Source: Saezia sanguinis (lineage in GTDB: Bacteria; Pseudomonadota; Gammaproteobacteria; Burkholderiales; Burkholderiaceae_C). Taken from it: a stretch of 64,000 nt of DNA. The notes under the pieces were generated by a model that did no database searches, was not told where the DNA came from, and saw only the letters and a program-made list of their open reading frames with translations. The number at the start of each line of letters is the position of its first letter. The first letter of the stretch is position 1. The position numbers and the translations under genes were made by a program. Location: positions 211,527-275,526 of the forward strand of contig NZ_PQSP01000003.1 of the NCBI RefSeq assembly GCF_003991585.1, read 5' to 3'. Below, one piece after another: positions 1-10,120 of this stretch.

Positions 1-172
1 GATGAGCAGCCGAACGGTTGAGCGCTTGTGCATCGGTATTGGCACTGATAAATTCAACACCCTGAACGCCGCAGGCAATCATATGCTCAACTGCATTGCC
101 TCCGCCACCACCCACACCGATCACTTTAATTTGGGTGCCCTGATTGAACTCTTCAATCATCTCGATTGGCAT
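1..172 (-). CDS. ftsZ: Cell division protein FtsZ, N-terminal part (cut by window edge)
   Basis: FtsZ is the tubulin-like GTPase that forms the division ring. Only the first 57 codons are present; the rest lies beyond the left edge. The visible protein starts MPIEMIEEF and holds the first nucleotide-binding loop ([13 protein letters not shown]), followed by the [11 protein letters not shown] segment typical of FtsZ. The ATG at 172 follows an AAAGGAG ribosome binding site at good spacing. It is the last gene of the dcw cluster, 115 bp downstream of ftsA. That gap is AT-rich and could carry an extra ftsZ promoter, but I see no convincing one. Confidence 0.97.
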   Translation of the reverse strand, partial: MPIEMIEEFNQGTQIKVIGVGGGGGNAVEHMIACGVQGVEFISANTDAQALNRSAAH

Positions 173-287
173 AATCCCTTCTCCTTTAATAAAAACTCAA
201 AATTACGATTGCTTAACTTTGTTGAACAACAGCATATCCATCAGATACACCACCATCCCTCGCTTCGCTTTTTTTTTATCTATATAG

Positions 288-1517
288 TTAAAAACTTTTG
301 ACAAACCAGTCTTTCATCTTCCCGAAAAAATTCTTCATCGACCCCGCCTTGACCGCCACCTTATGCCCTCGCATTCTGGCCAGCCCGGCTTCGTTGATCA
401 GCCCCATGACTGTGGCTGCCTGTGGCCTTGACACCATATCGGCCATGGCGCGCGAATACATCGGCACACCACGACGCACCGGCTTCAAGAAAATATCTTC
501 TGCCAGCTCAATCATGCCTGGCATCTCTGCTGCGCCACCGGTAAGCACAATGCCCGAGGACAGCAACTCTTCATACCCCGACTCGCGAATAGCCTGCTGC
601 ACCAGCGCATAAATCTCTTCCACACGCGGCTCAATCACGCCAGCCAGCGCCTGCCGCCCCAGCATACGGGGCTGCCTGTCACCCAGGCCGGGCACTTCAA
701 TCTGGTCGTTCGGGTCGGCCAGCAACTGCTTGGCATATCCCGATTCCACCTTGATCTGCTCGGCATCGCGTGTGGGCGTATGCAACGCCATCGCAATGTC
801 GCTTGTGATCAGGTCACCAGCAATCGGAATCACCGCCGTATGGCGAATGGCACCGCTGGTAAAAATCGCCACATCGGTTGTGCCTGCGCCAATATCCACC
901 ACCGCAACGCCCAGTTCTTTTTCATCATCGGTCAGCACCGAAGTGGCAGACGCCAGCGGGTTGAGCACCAGTTGTTCCACTTCCAGACCGCAGCGGCGCA
1001 CACACTTGATGATGTTTTCTGCCGCGCTTTGTGCGCCGGTCACAATATGCACTTTCACTTCCAGCCGGATACCGCTCATGCCGATGGGCTCACGCACATC
1101 CTGCCCGTCAATCACAAACTCCTGCGGCTCCACCAGCAGCAAACGCTGGTCATTGGGAATATTGACTGCCTTGGCCGTTTCAATCACACGCGCCACATCG
1201 GTGGGGGTGACCTCTTTATCCTTGATCGCCACCATGCCGCTGGAATTCACACCGCGCACATGGCTGCCGGTGATGCCGGTATACACACGCGATATCTTGC
1301 AGTCAGCCATCAACTCGGCTTCTTTCAATGCCAGTTGAATGCTTTGCACCGTGGCGTCAATATTGACCACAACCCCGCGCTTGATGCCTTCACTGCGGGC
1401 AATACCCAGCCCGGCCAGCTTGGGCTCGCCGCTTGGCAAAATCTCAGCAACCACTGCCATGACCTTGCTGGTTCCGATATCAAGTCCTACGACAAGATCT
1501 TTGTATTCCTTGGCCAT
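288..1517 (-). CDS. ftsA: Cell division protein FtsA
   Basis: Actin-like ATPase that anchors FtsZ filaments to the inner membrane. At 409 residues it has the usual length. The phosphate-1 motif GLDIGTSK is at residues 11-18, the phosphate-2 motif VVDIGAGTTD near 206-215, and an adenosine-type motif (VLTGGAAEMPG) near 324-334. The last 16 residues (NFFGKMKDWFVKSF region) form the amphipathic membrane-targeting helix. It lies between ftsQ and ftsZ in the standard dcw order; its start is 39 bp after the ftsQ stop. Confidence 0.97.
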   Translation of the reverse strand: MAKEYKDLVVGLDIGTSKVMAVVAEILPSGEPKLAGLGIARSEGIKRGVVVNIDATVQSIQLALKEAELMADCKISRVYTGITGSHVRGVNSSGMVAIKDKEVTPTDVARVIETAKAVNIPNDQRLLLVEPQEFVIDGQDVREPIGMSGIRLEVKVHIVTGAQSAAENIIKCVRRCGLEVEQLVLNPLASATSVLTDDEKELGVAVVDIGAGTTDVAIFTSGAIRHTAVIPIAGDLITSDIAMALHTPTRDAEQIKVESGYAKQLLADPNDQIEVPGLGDRQPRMLGRQALAGVIEPRVEEIYALVQQAIRESGYEELLSSGIVLTGGAAEMPGMIELAEDIFLKPVRRGVPMYSRAMADMVSRPQAATVMGLINEAGLARMRGHKVAVKAGSMKNFFGKMKDWFVKSF

Positions 1518-1556
1518 TTGCCTTGCATCCTTATACCAGTTGTTTCCTATATCTCA

Positions 1557-2369
1557 TCATCGACGGCCCGATGCTGTATTTGCCGTTCCGGCAGTTACAG
1601 TCTCAACACCTGCCACCTGTATGGCATAACCATCCAGATGCCGCAAATCAGCCATCAGCAGTTGCCTGTCGCCATAAGGCTTGAGTGCCACTGACACGGT
1701 TTGCGCAAAATCCCGTACCCTTTTCACAATCTCATCCTGTGTACCGCGCCCCATCACAATTTCAGCGCCGTTACTGAGCTGCATGCTCCATGTTCCCTGT
1801 TCCGACCAGCGCAGCTCACTGATGCGCTGATCAAACATCATTGCCAGCGGTGTCAGCTCCTGATACAGCTGCCACATGGTTTGCCCGGCACCCTCCCGGT
1901 CAGGCCCGTTGAGCAGTGGCAGTTTTTCATCTTCCACATCGGCCGCATTGGCTTCAAACACATCTCCATACACATCCAGCAAGTGCGACGTCTGCCTGTC
2001 ATGCCCCCACAGCGCTATAGCCTGATATTCCTGCAAAGTCACTGACAAGCCATAAGGCCACATCCGCTGCACCGTTGCTTTTCTCACCCAGGGCGCAGCC
2101 TCAAACGCCTGCCGCACCTCTTCCAGATCCACCGTAAAAAAATTACCGCGAATACGTGAAGCAACTGCCATGCGTAGCGTGGACGAATTGTTATGCTCCA
2201 GCTCTTCGCCATGCACCCGAATCACGCGCAGGTCAAAACGCGGCTGCTTGATCAGCCACATCACTCCACAGGCAATTACCGCAATCACCGTCACGCCCAG
2301 CAGCAACCGGGATACCAGGTTCATCAACCTGATATCCAGCGGTATGGTCCATGGCTGAGCGTGTCGCAT
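1557..2369 (-). CDS. ftsQ: Cell division protein FtsQ
   Basis: Bitopic divisome protein that links FtsB/FtsL to the early ring. A short cytoplasmic tail is followed by one membrane segment at about residues 19-40. A POTRA domain (about 45-115) begins with the FDLRVIRVHG stretch, and the FtsQ beta domain follows with the AWVRKATVQRMWP motif. At 270 residues the length is normal. It starts 6 bp after the ddl stop, so the two are almost certainly cotranscribed. Identity rests on domain layout plus position, since FtsQ sequences vary a lot. Confidence 0.95.
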   Translation of the reverse strand: MRHAQPWTIPLDIRLMNLVSRLLLGVTVIAVIACGVMWLIKQPRFDLRVIRVHGEELEHNNSSTLRMAVASRIRGNFFTVDLEEVRQAFEAAPWVRKATVQRMWPYGLSVTLQEYQAIALWGHDRQTSHLLDVYGDVFEANAADVEDEKLPLLNGPDREGAGQTMWQLYQELTPLAMMFDQRISELRWSEQGTWSMQLSNGAEIVMGRGTQDEIVKRVRDFAQTVSVALKPYGDRQLLMADLRHLDGYAIQVAGVETVTAGTANTASGRR

Positions 2370-2375
2370 TGCGCC

Positions 2376-3341
2376 TTACCTCCTTACACTCACATCCAGC
2401 GTGGCATCAGCCAGCAGTTGCACACACAAATCCGCATATGACAGACCTGTGGCCCGTGCCGCCATCGGCACCAGCGAATGGCTGGTCATCCCTGGCGATG
2501 TATTCACTTCCAGCAGATATGGCTTTCGTGTATGGCGGTCAATCATCGCATCCACCCGCCCCCAGCCGCGACACTCCAGCACCTGGTATGCCTGCACGGC
2601 CAGTTGTTGCAAAACTTCTGTTTCCCCTTGCGGCAGGCTCGCCGGGCATTCGTACTTGGTATCATCCTTGAAGTATTTATGCTCATAGTCATAATTACCT
2701 TCCGGCGCCACAATGCGAATTACAGGCAATGCCTGCGCTGCCTTGCCGCTGCCGATCACAGCACAGGTCACTTCATCGCCTTCAATAAACTGCTCACACA
2801 GCACATGACCGTCAAAACGGCTGGCATCGTCAATTGCCGCTTTCAGCATGTCGGCTGCAAGCACTTTGGTCACGCCAATGGATGAACCTTCGTGCGCCGG
2901 CTTGACAATCAAAGGCAGTTTCAGTTTGCTCACAATGCCAGCCAACACCGCTTTATTCACCTCGCTGGCACGCACAATTTCATAAGCCGGGGTTGGCAAA
3001 CCATCGGCCAGCCAGATGCGCTTGGTCATCACCTTATCCATGCTGATAGCTGAAGCCATCACGCCTGAACCGGTATAAGGAATTCCCAACACCTCCAGCG
3101 CGCCCTGAATCACGCCATCTTCGCCATAGGCACCATGCAGGGCAATGAAACAACGGCTGACGCCAAGCTGTTTCAGCGACCAGATATCCTGCTCTTTAGG
3201 GTCAAAGCGGTGTGCATCCACTCCTTTGGACAACAGCGCGTCCAGCACGCCCTGACCAGACATCAAGGATACTTCGCGCTCGCCTGACCAGCCGCCCATC
3301 AGAACCGCTACTTTGCCAAAAGCTTTTACATCATGGGTCAT
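2376..3341 (-). CDS. ddlB: D-alanine--D-alanine ligase
   Basis: ATP-grasp ligase that makes the D-Ala-D-Ala dipeptide consumed by MurF. The N-terminal motif [14 protein letters not shown], the HGAYGEDG loop, the [11 protein letters not shown]-grasp loop and the C-terminal metal-binding [10 protein letters not shown] are all present. At 321 residues it is typical of DdlB, the copy found in dcw clusters. The start codon overlaps the murC stop by 4 bp, which indicates translational coupling. Confidence 0.96.
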   Translation of the reverse strand: MTHDVKAFGKVAVLMGGWSGEREVSLMSGQGVLDALLSKGVDAHRFDPKEQDIWSLKQLGVSRCFIALHGAYGEDGVIQGALEVLGIPYTGSGVMASAISMDKVMTKRIWLADGLPTPAYEIVRASEVNKAVLAGIVSKLKLPLIVKPAHEGSSIGVTKVLAADMLKAAIDDASRFDGHVLCEQFIEGDEVTCAVIGSGKAAQALPVIRIVAPEGNYDYEHKYFKDDTKYECPASLPQGETEVLQQLAVQAYQVLECRGWGRVDAMIDRHTRKPYLLEVNTSPGMTSHSLVPMAARATGLSYADLCVQLLADATLDVSVRR

Positions 3342-4783
3342 GCTTTTACCCCTTCCTGATTACCGGCATCCGGTTTCCATCTTTTTTGCGCCAGTTCCAT
3401 GACACTTCCTGGAACATTGCCAATCGACCCGGCGCCCATGGTCAACACCACATCATCGGCCTGAACCGAATCCAGAATCGCTTCAGACATTGCGCTGACA
3501 CCATCCACAAAAACCGGCTCTACTTTCCCGGCCACCCGCACAGCACGCGCCAAAGCGCGCCCATCTGCCGCCACAATAGGCTCTTCGCCAGCGGCATACA
3601 CTTCTGCCAGCATCACCACGTCAGACGTACTGAGCACTTTGACAAAATCTTCAAAACAATCGCGTGTGCGTGTGTAACGGTGCGGCTGAAACGCCAGTAC
3701 CAGGCGCCGCCCCGGAAATGCCCCGCGCGCCGCAGCAATGGTTGCCGCCATTTCCACCGGATGGTGGCCATAATCATCAATCAACGTAAAGACGCCACCC
3801 GTGGGCAATGCCACATCACCATAGCGCTGAAAACGGCGCCCCACACCACCAAACTTGTCCAGCGCCGAAGCAATGGCTTCATCCGGTATTTCCAGTTCCG
3901 TGCCGATGGCAATGGCTGCCAGCGCATTGTTCACGTTATGCAGCCCCGGCAGATTCAACGTAATCGGCAGGTCAGGCAGTTGCACACCATTGCGGCGAAT
4001 CGCCGTGAACTTCATCCGTCCGCCCGGCAATGCTTCAATATCCACCGCCCTGACCTGCGCTGCTTCATCCTGCCCATAACTCACTACGGGCCGGGAAATC
4101 AACGGCAGCACAGAACGTACACCCGGGTCATCAATGCAGACAATCGCAGCACCATAAAACGGCATGCGGTGCAGAAAGTCCACAAACGCCTGCCGCAGCT
4201 TGACCACATCATGCCCATAGGTGTCCATGTGGTCGGCATCAATGTTAGTGACCACCGACATGACCGGATTCAGGTTCAGGAAAGAAGCATCCGATTCATC
4301 GGCTTCCACCACAATATATTCACCGCCACCCAAACGCGCATTCAGGCCAACACTGTTCAGCTTGCCGCCAATCACAAAAGTCGGGTCCATGCCTGCTGAC
4401 GCCAGCACGCTTGCTACCAGGCTGGTGGTGGTGGTTTTGCCGTGTGTGCCGGCAATCGCAATCCCTTTACGCAGGCGCATTAGTTCCGCCAGCATCACCG
4501 CCCGCGGCACCACCGGAATACGCTTATTGCGCGCTGCAATCACTTCCGGGTTGTCGCCATGAACTGCTGTTGAGGTCACTACCGCATCGGCATTTTCAAT
4601 ATGCTCGGCCGCATGCCCGATCCACACCTTGGCGCCCATGCTGCGCAGTTGATGCACTGCCGCATTCTCAGCCAGATCGGAACCGGTCACGGTATAGCCC
4701 AGGTTTTGCAGCACTTCCGCAATGCCGCTCATGCCTGCACCACCAATACCGACAAAATGAATATGCTCAATGGCATGTCTCAT
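3338..4783 (-). CDS. murC: UDP-N-acetylmuramate--L-alanine ligase MurC
   Basis: Adds L-Ala to UDP-MurNAc, the first amino acid of the peptidoglycan stem. A Rossmann-like N-terminal domain ([12 protein letters not shown] at residues 9-20) is followed by the Mur ligase P-loop GTHGKTTT at 112-119. The central and C-terminal ligase domains carry the EADESDASF and FQPHRYTRT motifs. At 481 residues the length is normal. It overlaps both ddl and murG by 4 bp. Confidence 0.97.
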   Translation of the reverse strand: MRHAIEHIHFVGIGGAGMSGIAEVLQNLGYTVTGSDLAENAAVHQLRSMGAKVWIGHAAEHIENADAVVTSTAVHGDNPEVIAARNKRIPVVPRAVMLAELMRLRKGIAIAGTHGKTTTTSLVASVLASAGMDPTFVIGGKLNSVGLNARLGGGEYIVVEADESDASFLNLNPVMSVVTNIDADHMDTYGHDVVKLRQAFVDFLHRMPFYGAAIVCIDDPGVRSVLPLISRPVVSYGQDEAAQVRAVDIEALPGGRMKFTAIRRNGVQLPDLPITLNLPGLHNVNNALAAIAIGTELEIPDEAIASALDKFGGVGRRFQRYGDVALPTGGVFTLIDDYGHHPVEMAATIAAARGAFPGRRLVLAFQPHRYTRTRDCFEDFVKVLSTSDVVMLAEVYAAGEEPIVAADGRALARAVRVAGKVEPVFVDGVSAMSEAILDSVQADDVVLTMGAGSIGNVPGSVMELAQKRWKPDAGNQEGVKA

Positions 4784-5865
4784 AATTTCACTAGCTCCTC
4801 ACATGCATCCGCCACTTTCTGCGCTGCATTCAGTTTGGCCTGAGCATGGGCTTTCTGTGCCCGCTCCATCAACTCGTCCCGGCTCAAGGACATCAGCCAT
4901 TGCGACAGCCCGGCAGCGGTCAATTCACTTTGCTGCACAATCCAGGCCGCTCCCGCTTTCACCAGAAACTGCGCGTTGGCTGTCTGATGGTCGTCCACCG
5001 CATGCGGAAACGGTACAAACAAAGCGGCCGCGCCTACTGCTGCAATTTCAGTCACGGTACTGGCCCCCGAGCGCGCAATGATCACATCCGCATCGGCATA
5101 AGCCTGTGCCGTGTCTTCAATGAACGGTGTCAAATCAGCCTGTACCCCTGCGGCCGCATAACTGGCACGCAATTCATCAATCTGCTTGGCACCGCTTTGA
5201 TGCACGGTCTGCGGACGCTGCGCCTCAGGAATCAAGGCCAGCGCCTGCGGCACCATGTCATTAAGTGCTCTGGCCCCCAGGCTGCCGCCAACCACCAACA
5301 GTTTCAAAACACCGGTGCGGCCCTGAAACTGCTTTTCAGGCGCTTGCTGCCGGGTAAACTCTGCTCGTAGCGGGTTGCCCACGTATTCGCCTTTTGGAAA
5401 TACATCCGGAAAAGCGGTGAATACCCGTTTGGCAAATTTTGCCAACACCTTGTTTGCCAGCCCGGGAACAGAGTTCTGCTCGTGCAGAAACAAAGGCTTG
5501 CCACGCAAGACGCCCATCATGCCGCCAGGAAACGTGATGTAGCCACCCAGCCCAATCAATACATCAGGCTGCACACGGCCCACAATGCGAAACGCACCGC
5601 AAAACGCTTTCAGCAAACGCCAGGGCAGCATCAGCTTGGTTACCAGCCCTTTGCCCCTGAGCCCGCCAAACACCAGCGCTTCAAAAGCAAAACCCTTGGG
5701 CACCACCAGCTTTTCTTCCATGCTGCCCGGAACGCCCAGCCAATGCACCTGCCAGCCACGCTCGCGCAACGCTTCAGCCACCGCCAGCCCGGGAAAAATA
5801 TGTCCCCCGGTACCGCCAGCCATAACCAGCGCCGTTTTTGCGGGTGTCTGGTTCCGTTGGCTCAT
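4780..5865 (-). CDS. murG: MurG glycosyltransferase (lipid II synthase)
   Basis: Peripheral GT-B enzyme that transfers GlcNAc from UDP-GlcNAc to lipid I, giving lipid II. The first glycine-rich loop [10 protein letters not shown] is near residues 18-27, the second ([13 protein letters not shown]) lies midway, and the UDP-sugar loop [11 protein letters not shown] is near the C-terminal domain. At 361 residues it is standard. It overlaps ftsW and murC by 4 bp each, as expected for tightly coupled dcw genes. Confidence 0.97.
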   Translation of the reverse strand: MSQRNQTPAKTALVMAGGTGGHIFPGLAVAEALRERGWQVHWLGVPGSMEEKLVVPKGFAFEALVFGGLRGKGLVTKLMLPWRLLKAFCGAFRIVGRVQPDVLIGLGGYITFPGGMMGVLRGKPLFLHEQNSVPGLANKVLAKFAKRVFTAFPDVFPKGEYVGNPLRAEFTRQQAPEKQFQGRTGVLKLLVVGGSLGARALNDMVPQALALIPEAQRPQTVHQSGAKQIDELRASYAAAGVQADLTPFIEDTAQAYADADVIIARSGASTVTEIAAVGAAALFVPFPHAVDDHQTANAQFLVKAGAAWIVQQSELTAAGLSQWLMSLSRDELMERAQKAHAQAKLNAAQKVADACEELVKL

Positions 5866-7136
5866 TTGCTTTCTCCCCGCATCATCGCGCGGTTTTCCAT
5901 GTCAATGCGCAACACCATGCCAATGGCAATCAGATTCATCAAAATGGCTGACCCGCCATAACTGATCAGCGGCAAAGTCAGCCCTTTGGTCGGCAACGCG
6001 CCCAGATTTACGCCAATATTGATAAACGCCTGAAACCCCATCCAGAGCGCCACACCCTGCGCCACCAGACCGGCAAACACCCTATCCAGCGCAATGGCCT
6101 GTCGGCCAATGTAAATCATGCGCCGCGTCAGCCAGAAGAAGGCAATGATCATCGCCACCACGCCAATGAAGCCCAGCTCTTCCCCAATCACCGCAACCAG
6201 AAAATCCGTATGCGGCTCAGGCAACCAGTTCAGTTTTTCCATGCTCGAGCCCAGCCCGACGCCAAACAGCATGCCACGCCCCAGCGCCATCAATGCATGT
6301 GTTAACTGATAGCTCTTACCGAATACATTCTGTGCGCTCCACGGGTCCAGATAGGCAAAAATACGTTCCCGCCGCCAGTCAGACAGCGCAATCATCAGCA
6401 CAAACGCCAGCACCAGCACCGCCGCCATTAAAAAGAACATGCGTCCGTTAACACCGCCTAAAAATAAAATACCCATGGAAATGATGGCAATCACCAGAAA
6501 AGCGCCCATATCCGGTTCGGCCAAAATCAGGCCGCCCATCAGCGCAATTGCCACCACCATGGGCGTGACGGCCCTGAAGAAGCGCTCCTTCACTTCCATC
6601 TTGCGTACCATGTAGTTGCTGGCATACAGCACCACAGCAAACTTGGCCAGCTCTGACGGCTGGAAATTCATCACCCCCAGAGAAACCCAGCGTTTGGCAC
6701 CATTGATATCGCGCCCGATGAACAGCACCAGAATCAGCCCCACGATTGAGAGCATGAAGATCCACGGTGCCGCTTTTTCCCACAGCTTCACCGGAATCAG
6801 CAGCATAAAGCCCAAAGCAACGGCACCTACACCAATGGAAATTGCGTGCTTAATGAGAAAATAGAACGAAGACCGGCTTTCAAAGCGAGGACCGTCTGAC
6901 AGCGCCACCGTGGCGGAATACACCATTACCGTGCCAAATACCAGCAGCCCGATAATGACCCACAGCAGCGTCTGATCAAACCTGTGCACCCTGGACTGGG
7001 TTGTGCTCTGCGGCAACCAGGCACTGGCGCCACCACGCACAGGAATCACCACCTTATCTTCGCCGGTACCGCCCAGCCAGCCCTGCAACCGGCTCCACAG
7101 TCCGCCAGAGGTTGCGGTTCTTGACACTGTCGCCAT
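5862..7136 (-). CDS. ftsW: FtsW, SEDS-family septal peptidoglycan polymerase
   Basis: Integral membrane glycosyltransferase that polymerises lipid II together with FtsI. The 424-residue protein has a long cytoplasmic N-terminus (about 55 residues) and then about ten membrane segments. SEDS signatures are visible: NGAKRW, the AEPDMG stretch, the [19 protein letters not shown] loop and the final [10 protein letters not shown]. The overlap with murD is a single base and with murG 4 bp. The N-terminal tail is longer than in E. coli, so a later start is possible, but the tail has no obvious alternative ATG with a better ribosome site. Confidence 0.96.
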   Translation of the reverse strand: MATVSRTATSGGLWSRLQGWLGGTGEDKVVIPVRGGASAWLPQSTTQSRVHRFDQTLLWVIIGLLVFGTVMVYSATVALSDGPRFESRSSFYFLIKHAISIGVGAVALGFMLLIPVKLWEKAAPWIFMLSIVGLILVLFIGRDINGAKRWVSLGVMNFQPSELAKFAVVLYASNYMVRKMEVKERFFRAVTPMVVAIALMGGLILAEPDMGAFLVIAIISMGILFLGGVNGRMFFLMAAVLVLAFVLMIALSDWRRERIFAYLDPWSAQNVFGKSYQLTHALMALGRGMLFGVGLGSSMEKLNWLPEPHTDFLVAVIGEELGFIGVVAMIIAFFWLTRRMIYIGRQAIALDRVFAGLVAQGVALWMGFQAFINIGVNLGALPTKGLTLPLISYGGSAILMNLIAIGMVLRIDMENRAMMRGESK

Positions 7137-8938
7137 TACTGCCAGCCCCCCATCACCTGCCCCTGGTCTTCGGCCAGCTCATGCACGGCATTGACAAATG
7201 CCTTGGCACGCTCGGCGTAATTTTTGAACATATCCAGACTGGCACACGCAGGCGACATCAGCACCACATCACCAGACACTGCTTCCTTGGCGCACAGGCG
7301 CACCGCTTCATCCATCGAACCGGCATGCAGCATCGGCACACCGGTATCTGCCAGTGCGGCTTCAATAACAGGCGCATCACGCCCGATCAGCACGGCTGTG
7401 CGCACATGCTGCTGCACCAATGGAACCAAAGGCGAAAAATCCTGCCCCTTGCCGTCTCCACCCAGAATCACCACAATGCGGTGGTCCACACCCAGGCCGG
7501 CCAGAGCCGCCACGGTGGCCCCCACGTTGGTGCCCTTGCTGTCATCAAAATACTCAACGCCATTGACAATCGCCACCGACTCAACACGGTGCGACTCGCC
7601 ACGGTATTCACGCAGGCCAAACAGCATCGGCGCCATTTCACACCCGATGCTGCTTGCCAGCGCCAGTGCCGCCAGCGCATTGGATGCGTTATGCCGCCCT
7701 CTGATGCGCAACGCATCCACCGGCATTAAACGCTGCCATGCGACAGCCTGAGCATCCATGCGTGTTTCATCCGCCGCTGCCGCCTGAACCAGCCATGGAA
7801 AGCCGCCATCGTCTGCAATGCCGAAATCTCCTGCCACCACCGGAACATCCAGGCCAAATGTCACCATGCGTGGCGCCATATCTTTAGGCTGGCTCTTGGA
7901 GCGGCCACGGCGCTTGGTCTGGCTGTCGGCTTCTGCCACCTGGGCCTGCGGTTTAAAATCCATAACCATCGCATCATCACGGTTCAACACACGCGTGGTA
8001 TGGGCACCAAAGATATGCCCCTTGGCAGCCGCATAAGCCTGCATTGAGCCATGCCAGTCCAGATGATCCTGCGTCAGGTTCAAAATTGTTGCTGCAGCCG
8101 GATCAAAATTCTTAACACCATCCAGTTGAAAGCTGGAAAGCTCCAGCACCCAGACTTCAGGCAATGCATCGGCATCCAACTGCTGCGCCAGCATATCCAG
8201 CATGGCAGGGCCGATATTGCCCGCAGCCATCACCGATTTACCGGCACGCTCAACCAGCAAAGCCGTCAAAGCGGTTACCGTTGTTTTGCCATTGGTGCCT
8301 GTCACGGCAATCACCTTGGGCACATAACCTACCGGCTGCGGTGGCACCGGAACAAACACCGGCTCATCTTCCGTATCGTCCGAAGTCTCTTCAAATTCAC
8401 CGTCCGGCAGCTCTACCACAATACCGCTGTGATCACCATCTGCCAGGTTCTCATCAAAAGCCGGGGTCATGCCTTCTGCCAAAACATCGGCTGTTGTCGT
8501 TTCCGTGCCGGCTGCCAGCACATCAGGCTCTGAAGCCAACTGCAACATTTCTTCTGCTTGCTGCCGCAACTGTTCCTGATGAATCTGGGCCAACGCTTCT
8601 GTAAACAGCTCCAGCTCACCCATCACTTCAATATCCTGCTCATGCGCAGCCTGCAACAGCGCCTTCACATCCGCCTGCCCGGGAAACAGCCCCGGACTGC
8701 GCAAAACACGTGTTATCCTCTGGCCCTCTTTGGCAGCCAGCAAACGGGCGGCATCCAGCGGGCCGCTGATAAACTCGACATCCGGAACCAATGCACGCAA
8801 ATCCTGCAAACCGGGTGGCGTTTCTCGTGTATCTGCCACACGAATCACTGCCCCACAGCGCACTGCCCAGCGCGCCATGGAAAGCCCGGAAATACCCAGA
8901 CCCAAAATCAGCAATTGTTGTCCTTGCAGATACTGCAC
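7136..8938 (-). CDS. murD: MurD, UDP-MurNAc-L-Ala--D-glutamate ligase with large insertions
   Basis: Adds D-Glu to UDP-MurNAc-L-Ala. The N-terminal Rossmann domain ([15 protein letters not shown]), the P-loop GTNGKT at 214-219, the ELSSFQLD motif and the C-terminal [11 protein letters not shown] motif identify MurD. At 600 residues it is about 100-150 longer than usual. About 87 residues (118-204), rich in Glu, Asp, Gln and Pro, separate domain 1 from the P-loop domain. A second insertion at about 336-356 is strongly basic (KRRGRSK). The reading frame is intact and in place in the cluster, so the protein is probably functional with added linkers. Confidence 0.94.
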   Translation of the reverse strand: MQYLQGQQLLILGLGISGLSMARWAVRCGAVIRVADTRETPPGLQDLRALVPDVEFISGPLDAARLLAAKEGQRITRVLRSPGLFPGQADVKALLQAAHEQDIEVMGELELFTEALAQIHQEQLRQQAEEMLQLASEPDVLAAGTETTTADVLAEGMTPAFDENLADGDHSGIVVELPDGEFEETSDDTEDEPVFVPVPPQPVGYVPKVIAVTGTNGKTTVTALTALLVERAGKSVMAAGNIGPAMLDMLAQQLDADALPEVWVLELSSFQLDGVKNFDPAAATILNLTQDHLDWHGSMQAYAAAKGHIFGAHTTRVLNRDDAMVMDFKPQAQVAEADSQTKRRGRSKSQPKDMAPRMVTFGLDVPVVAGDFGIADDGGFPWLVQAAAADETRMDAQAVAWQRLMPVDALRIRGRHNASNALAALALASSIGCEMAPMLFGLREYRGESHRVESVAIVNGVEYFDDSKGTNVGATVAALAGLGVDHRIVVILGGDGKGQDFSPLVPLVQQHVRTAVLIGRDAPVIEAALADTGVPMLHAGSMDEAVRLCAKEAVSGDVVLMSPACASLDMFKNYAERAKAFVNAVHELAEDQGQVMGGWQ

Positions 8939-8941
8939 TCT

Positions 8942-10120
8942 TTACCTCAGCTTCAACGTTGACAAACCAATCAGACACAACAGGATCGTAATGATCCAAA
9001 ACCGGATCACGACCTGCGTTTCCTTCCAGCCGGATTTTTCAAAGTGGTGATGCAACGGCGCCATTTTCAACAACCTGCGCCCTTCGCCATACACCCGTTT
9101 GGTCATCTTGAAATACACCACCTGCGCCATCACCGAAAGTGCTTCAGCCACAAAAATGCCGCCCATGATCGCCAGAACAATCTCTTGACGCACGATAACG
9201 GCAATAGTTCCCAGCGCTCCACCTAAAGCCAGTGCGCCCACATCACCCATGAACACCTGCGCCGGATACGCATTGAACCACAGGAACCCCAGGCCAGCCC
9301 CGGACAAGGCACCACAAAACACCAGCAGTTCCGTTGCACCCGGAATGTGAGGAAACAACAGGTAATTGGCATATGCCGAACTGCCCACCACATAGGCAAA
9401 CACACCTAAAGCCGCACCCACCATCGCCACCGGCATGATCGCCAGCCCATCCAGGCCGTCAGTCAGGTTGACGGCATTGCCGGTTCCGACAATCACCAGA
9501 TATGTCAGGATAATGAAACCGGCCACGCCCAGCGGATAGCGCACGGTTTTGAAAAACGGCACGGTCAGGTCGGCATGATCCGGCAGATCCAGCGTAAAAC
9601 CGGATTTCACCCAATTAATAAACAGTTCAAACACATGTTCATTGGAGCCGCCAGATACCGCAAATGCCAGATAAAAGGCCGCCATAATACCGATGATGGA
9701 CATCCACAGGTATTTGTCACGCGAACGCATGCCTTCAGGGTCTTTATGCACCACCTTGCGCCAGTCATCCATCCAGCCAATCGCACCAAACCCCAGCATC
9801 ACCGCCAGCACCACCCAGATAAACCGGTTGGACAGATCGGCCCACAGCAAAACAGACAGCGTGATGGAAATCAGAATCAGCACCCCGCCCATGGTAGGGG
9901 TGCCGCTTTTGACCAAATGCTCCTGAATGCCATAGCTGCGAATCGGTTGCCCAATCTTCAAAGACGTCAGATAACGGATCACCCATGGCCCGAAAAACCA
10001 GCCGATGAACATGCCGGTCATGGCAGCCATGACCGCCCTGAACGTCAGGTACTGGAACAGGCGCAAAAATCCCAATGCCGGGAACATATCCTGCAGCCAG
10101 GAGGCCAGACTAAGCAGCAT
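8942..10120 (-). CDS. mraY: MraY, phospho-MurNAc-pentapeptide transferase
   Basis: Inner-membrane enzyme that transfers phospho-MurNAc-pentapeptide to undecaprenyl phosphate, making lipid I. About ten membrane segments are visible, with the catalytic GWMDDWRK loop, the [11 protein letters not shown] motif and the [10 protein letters not shown] motif near the C-terminus. I chose the ATG at 10120 (392 residues). It follows a strong AAGGAGGT site and gives the family's usual N-terminus ([10 protein letters not shown]). An upstream ATG at 10174 would add 18 unusual residues and a 65-bp overlap. With this start the overlap with murEF is 11 bp. Confidence 0.96.
   Translation of the reverse strand: MLLSLASWLQDMFPALGFLRLFQYLTFRAVMAAMTGMFIGWFFGPWVIRYLTSLKIGQPIRSYGIQEHLVKSGTPTMGGVLILISITLSVLLWADLSNRFIWVVLAVMLGFGAIGWMDDWRKVVHKDPEGMRSRDKYLWMSIIGIMAAFYLAFAVSGGSNEHVFELFINWVKSGFTLDLPDHADLTVPFFKTVRYPLGVAGFIILTYLVIVGTGNAVNLTDGLDGLAIMPVAMVGAALGVFAYVVGSSAYANYLLFPHIPGATELLVFCGALSGAGLGFLWFNAYPAQVFMGDVGALALGGALGTIAVIVRQEIVLAIMGGIFVAEALSVMAQVVYFKMTKRVYGEGRRLLKMAPLHHHFEKSGWKETQVVIRFWIITILLCLIGLSTLKLR

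Noticed and set aside
3212..4399. Open frame of 395 codons on the plus strand opposite ddl and murC
   Set aside because: Antisense shadow; rich in His, Arg and Gln, with no recognisable domain.
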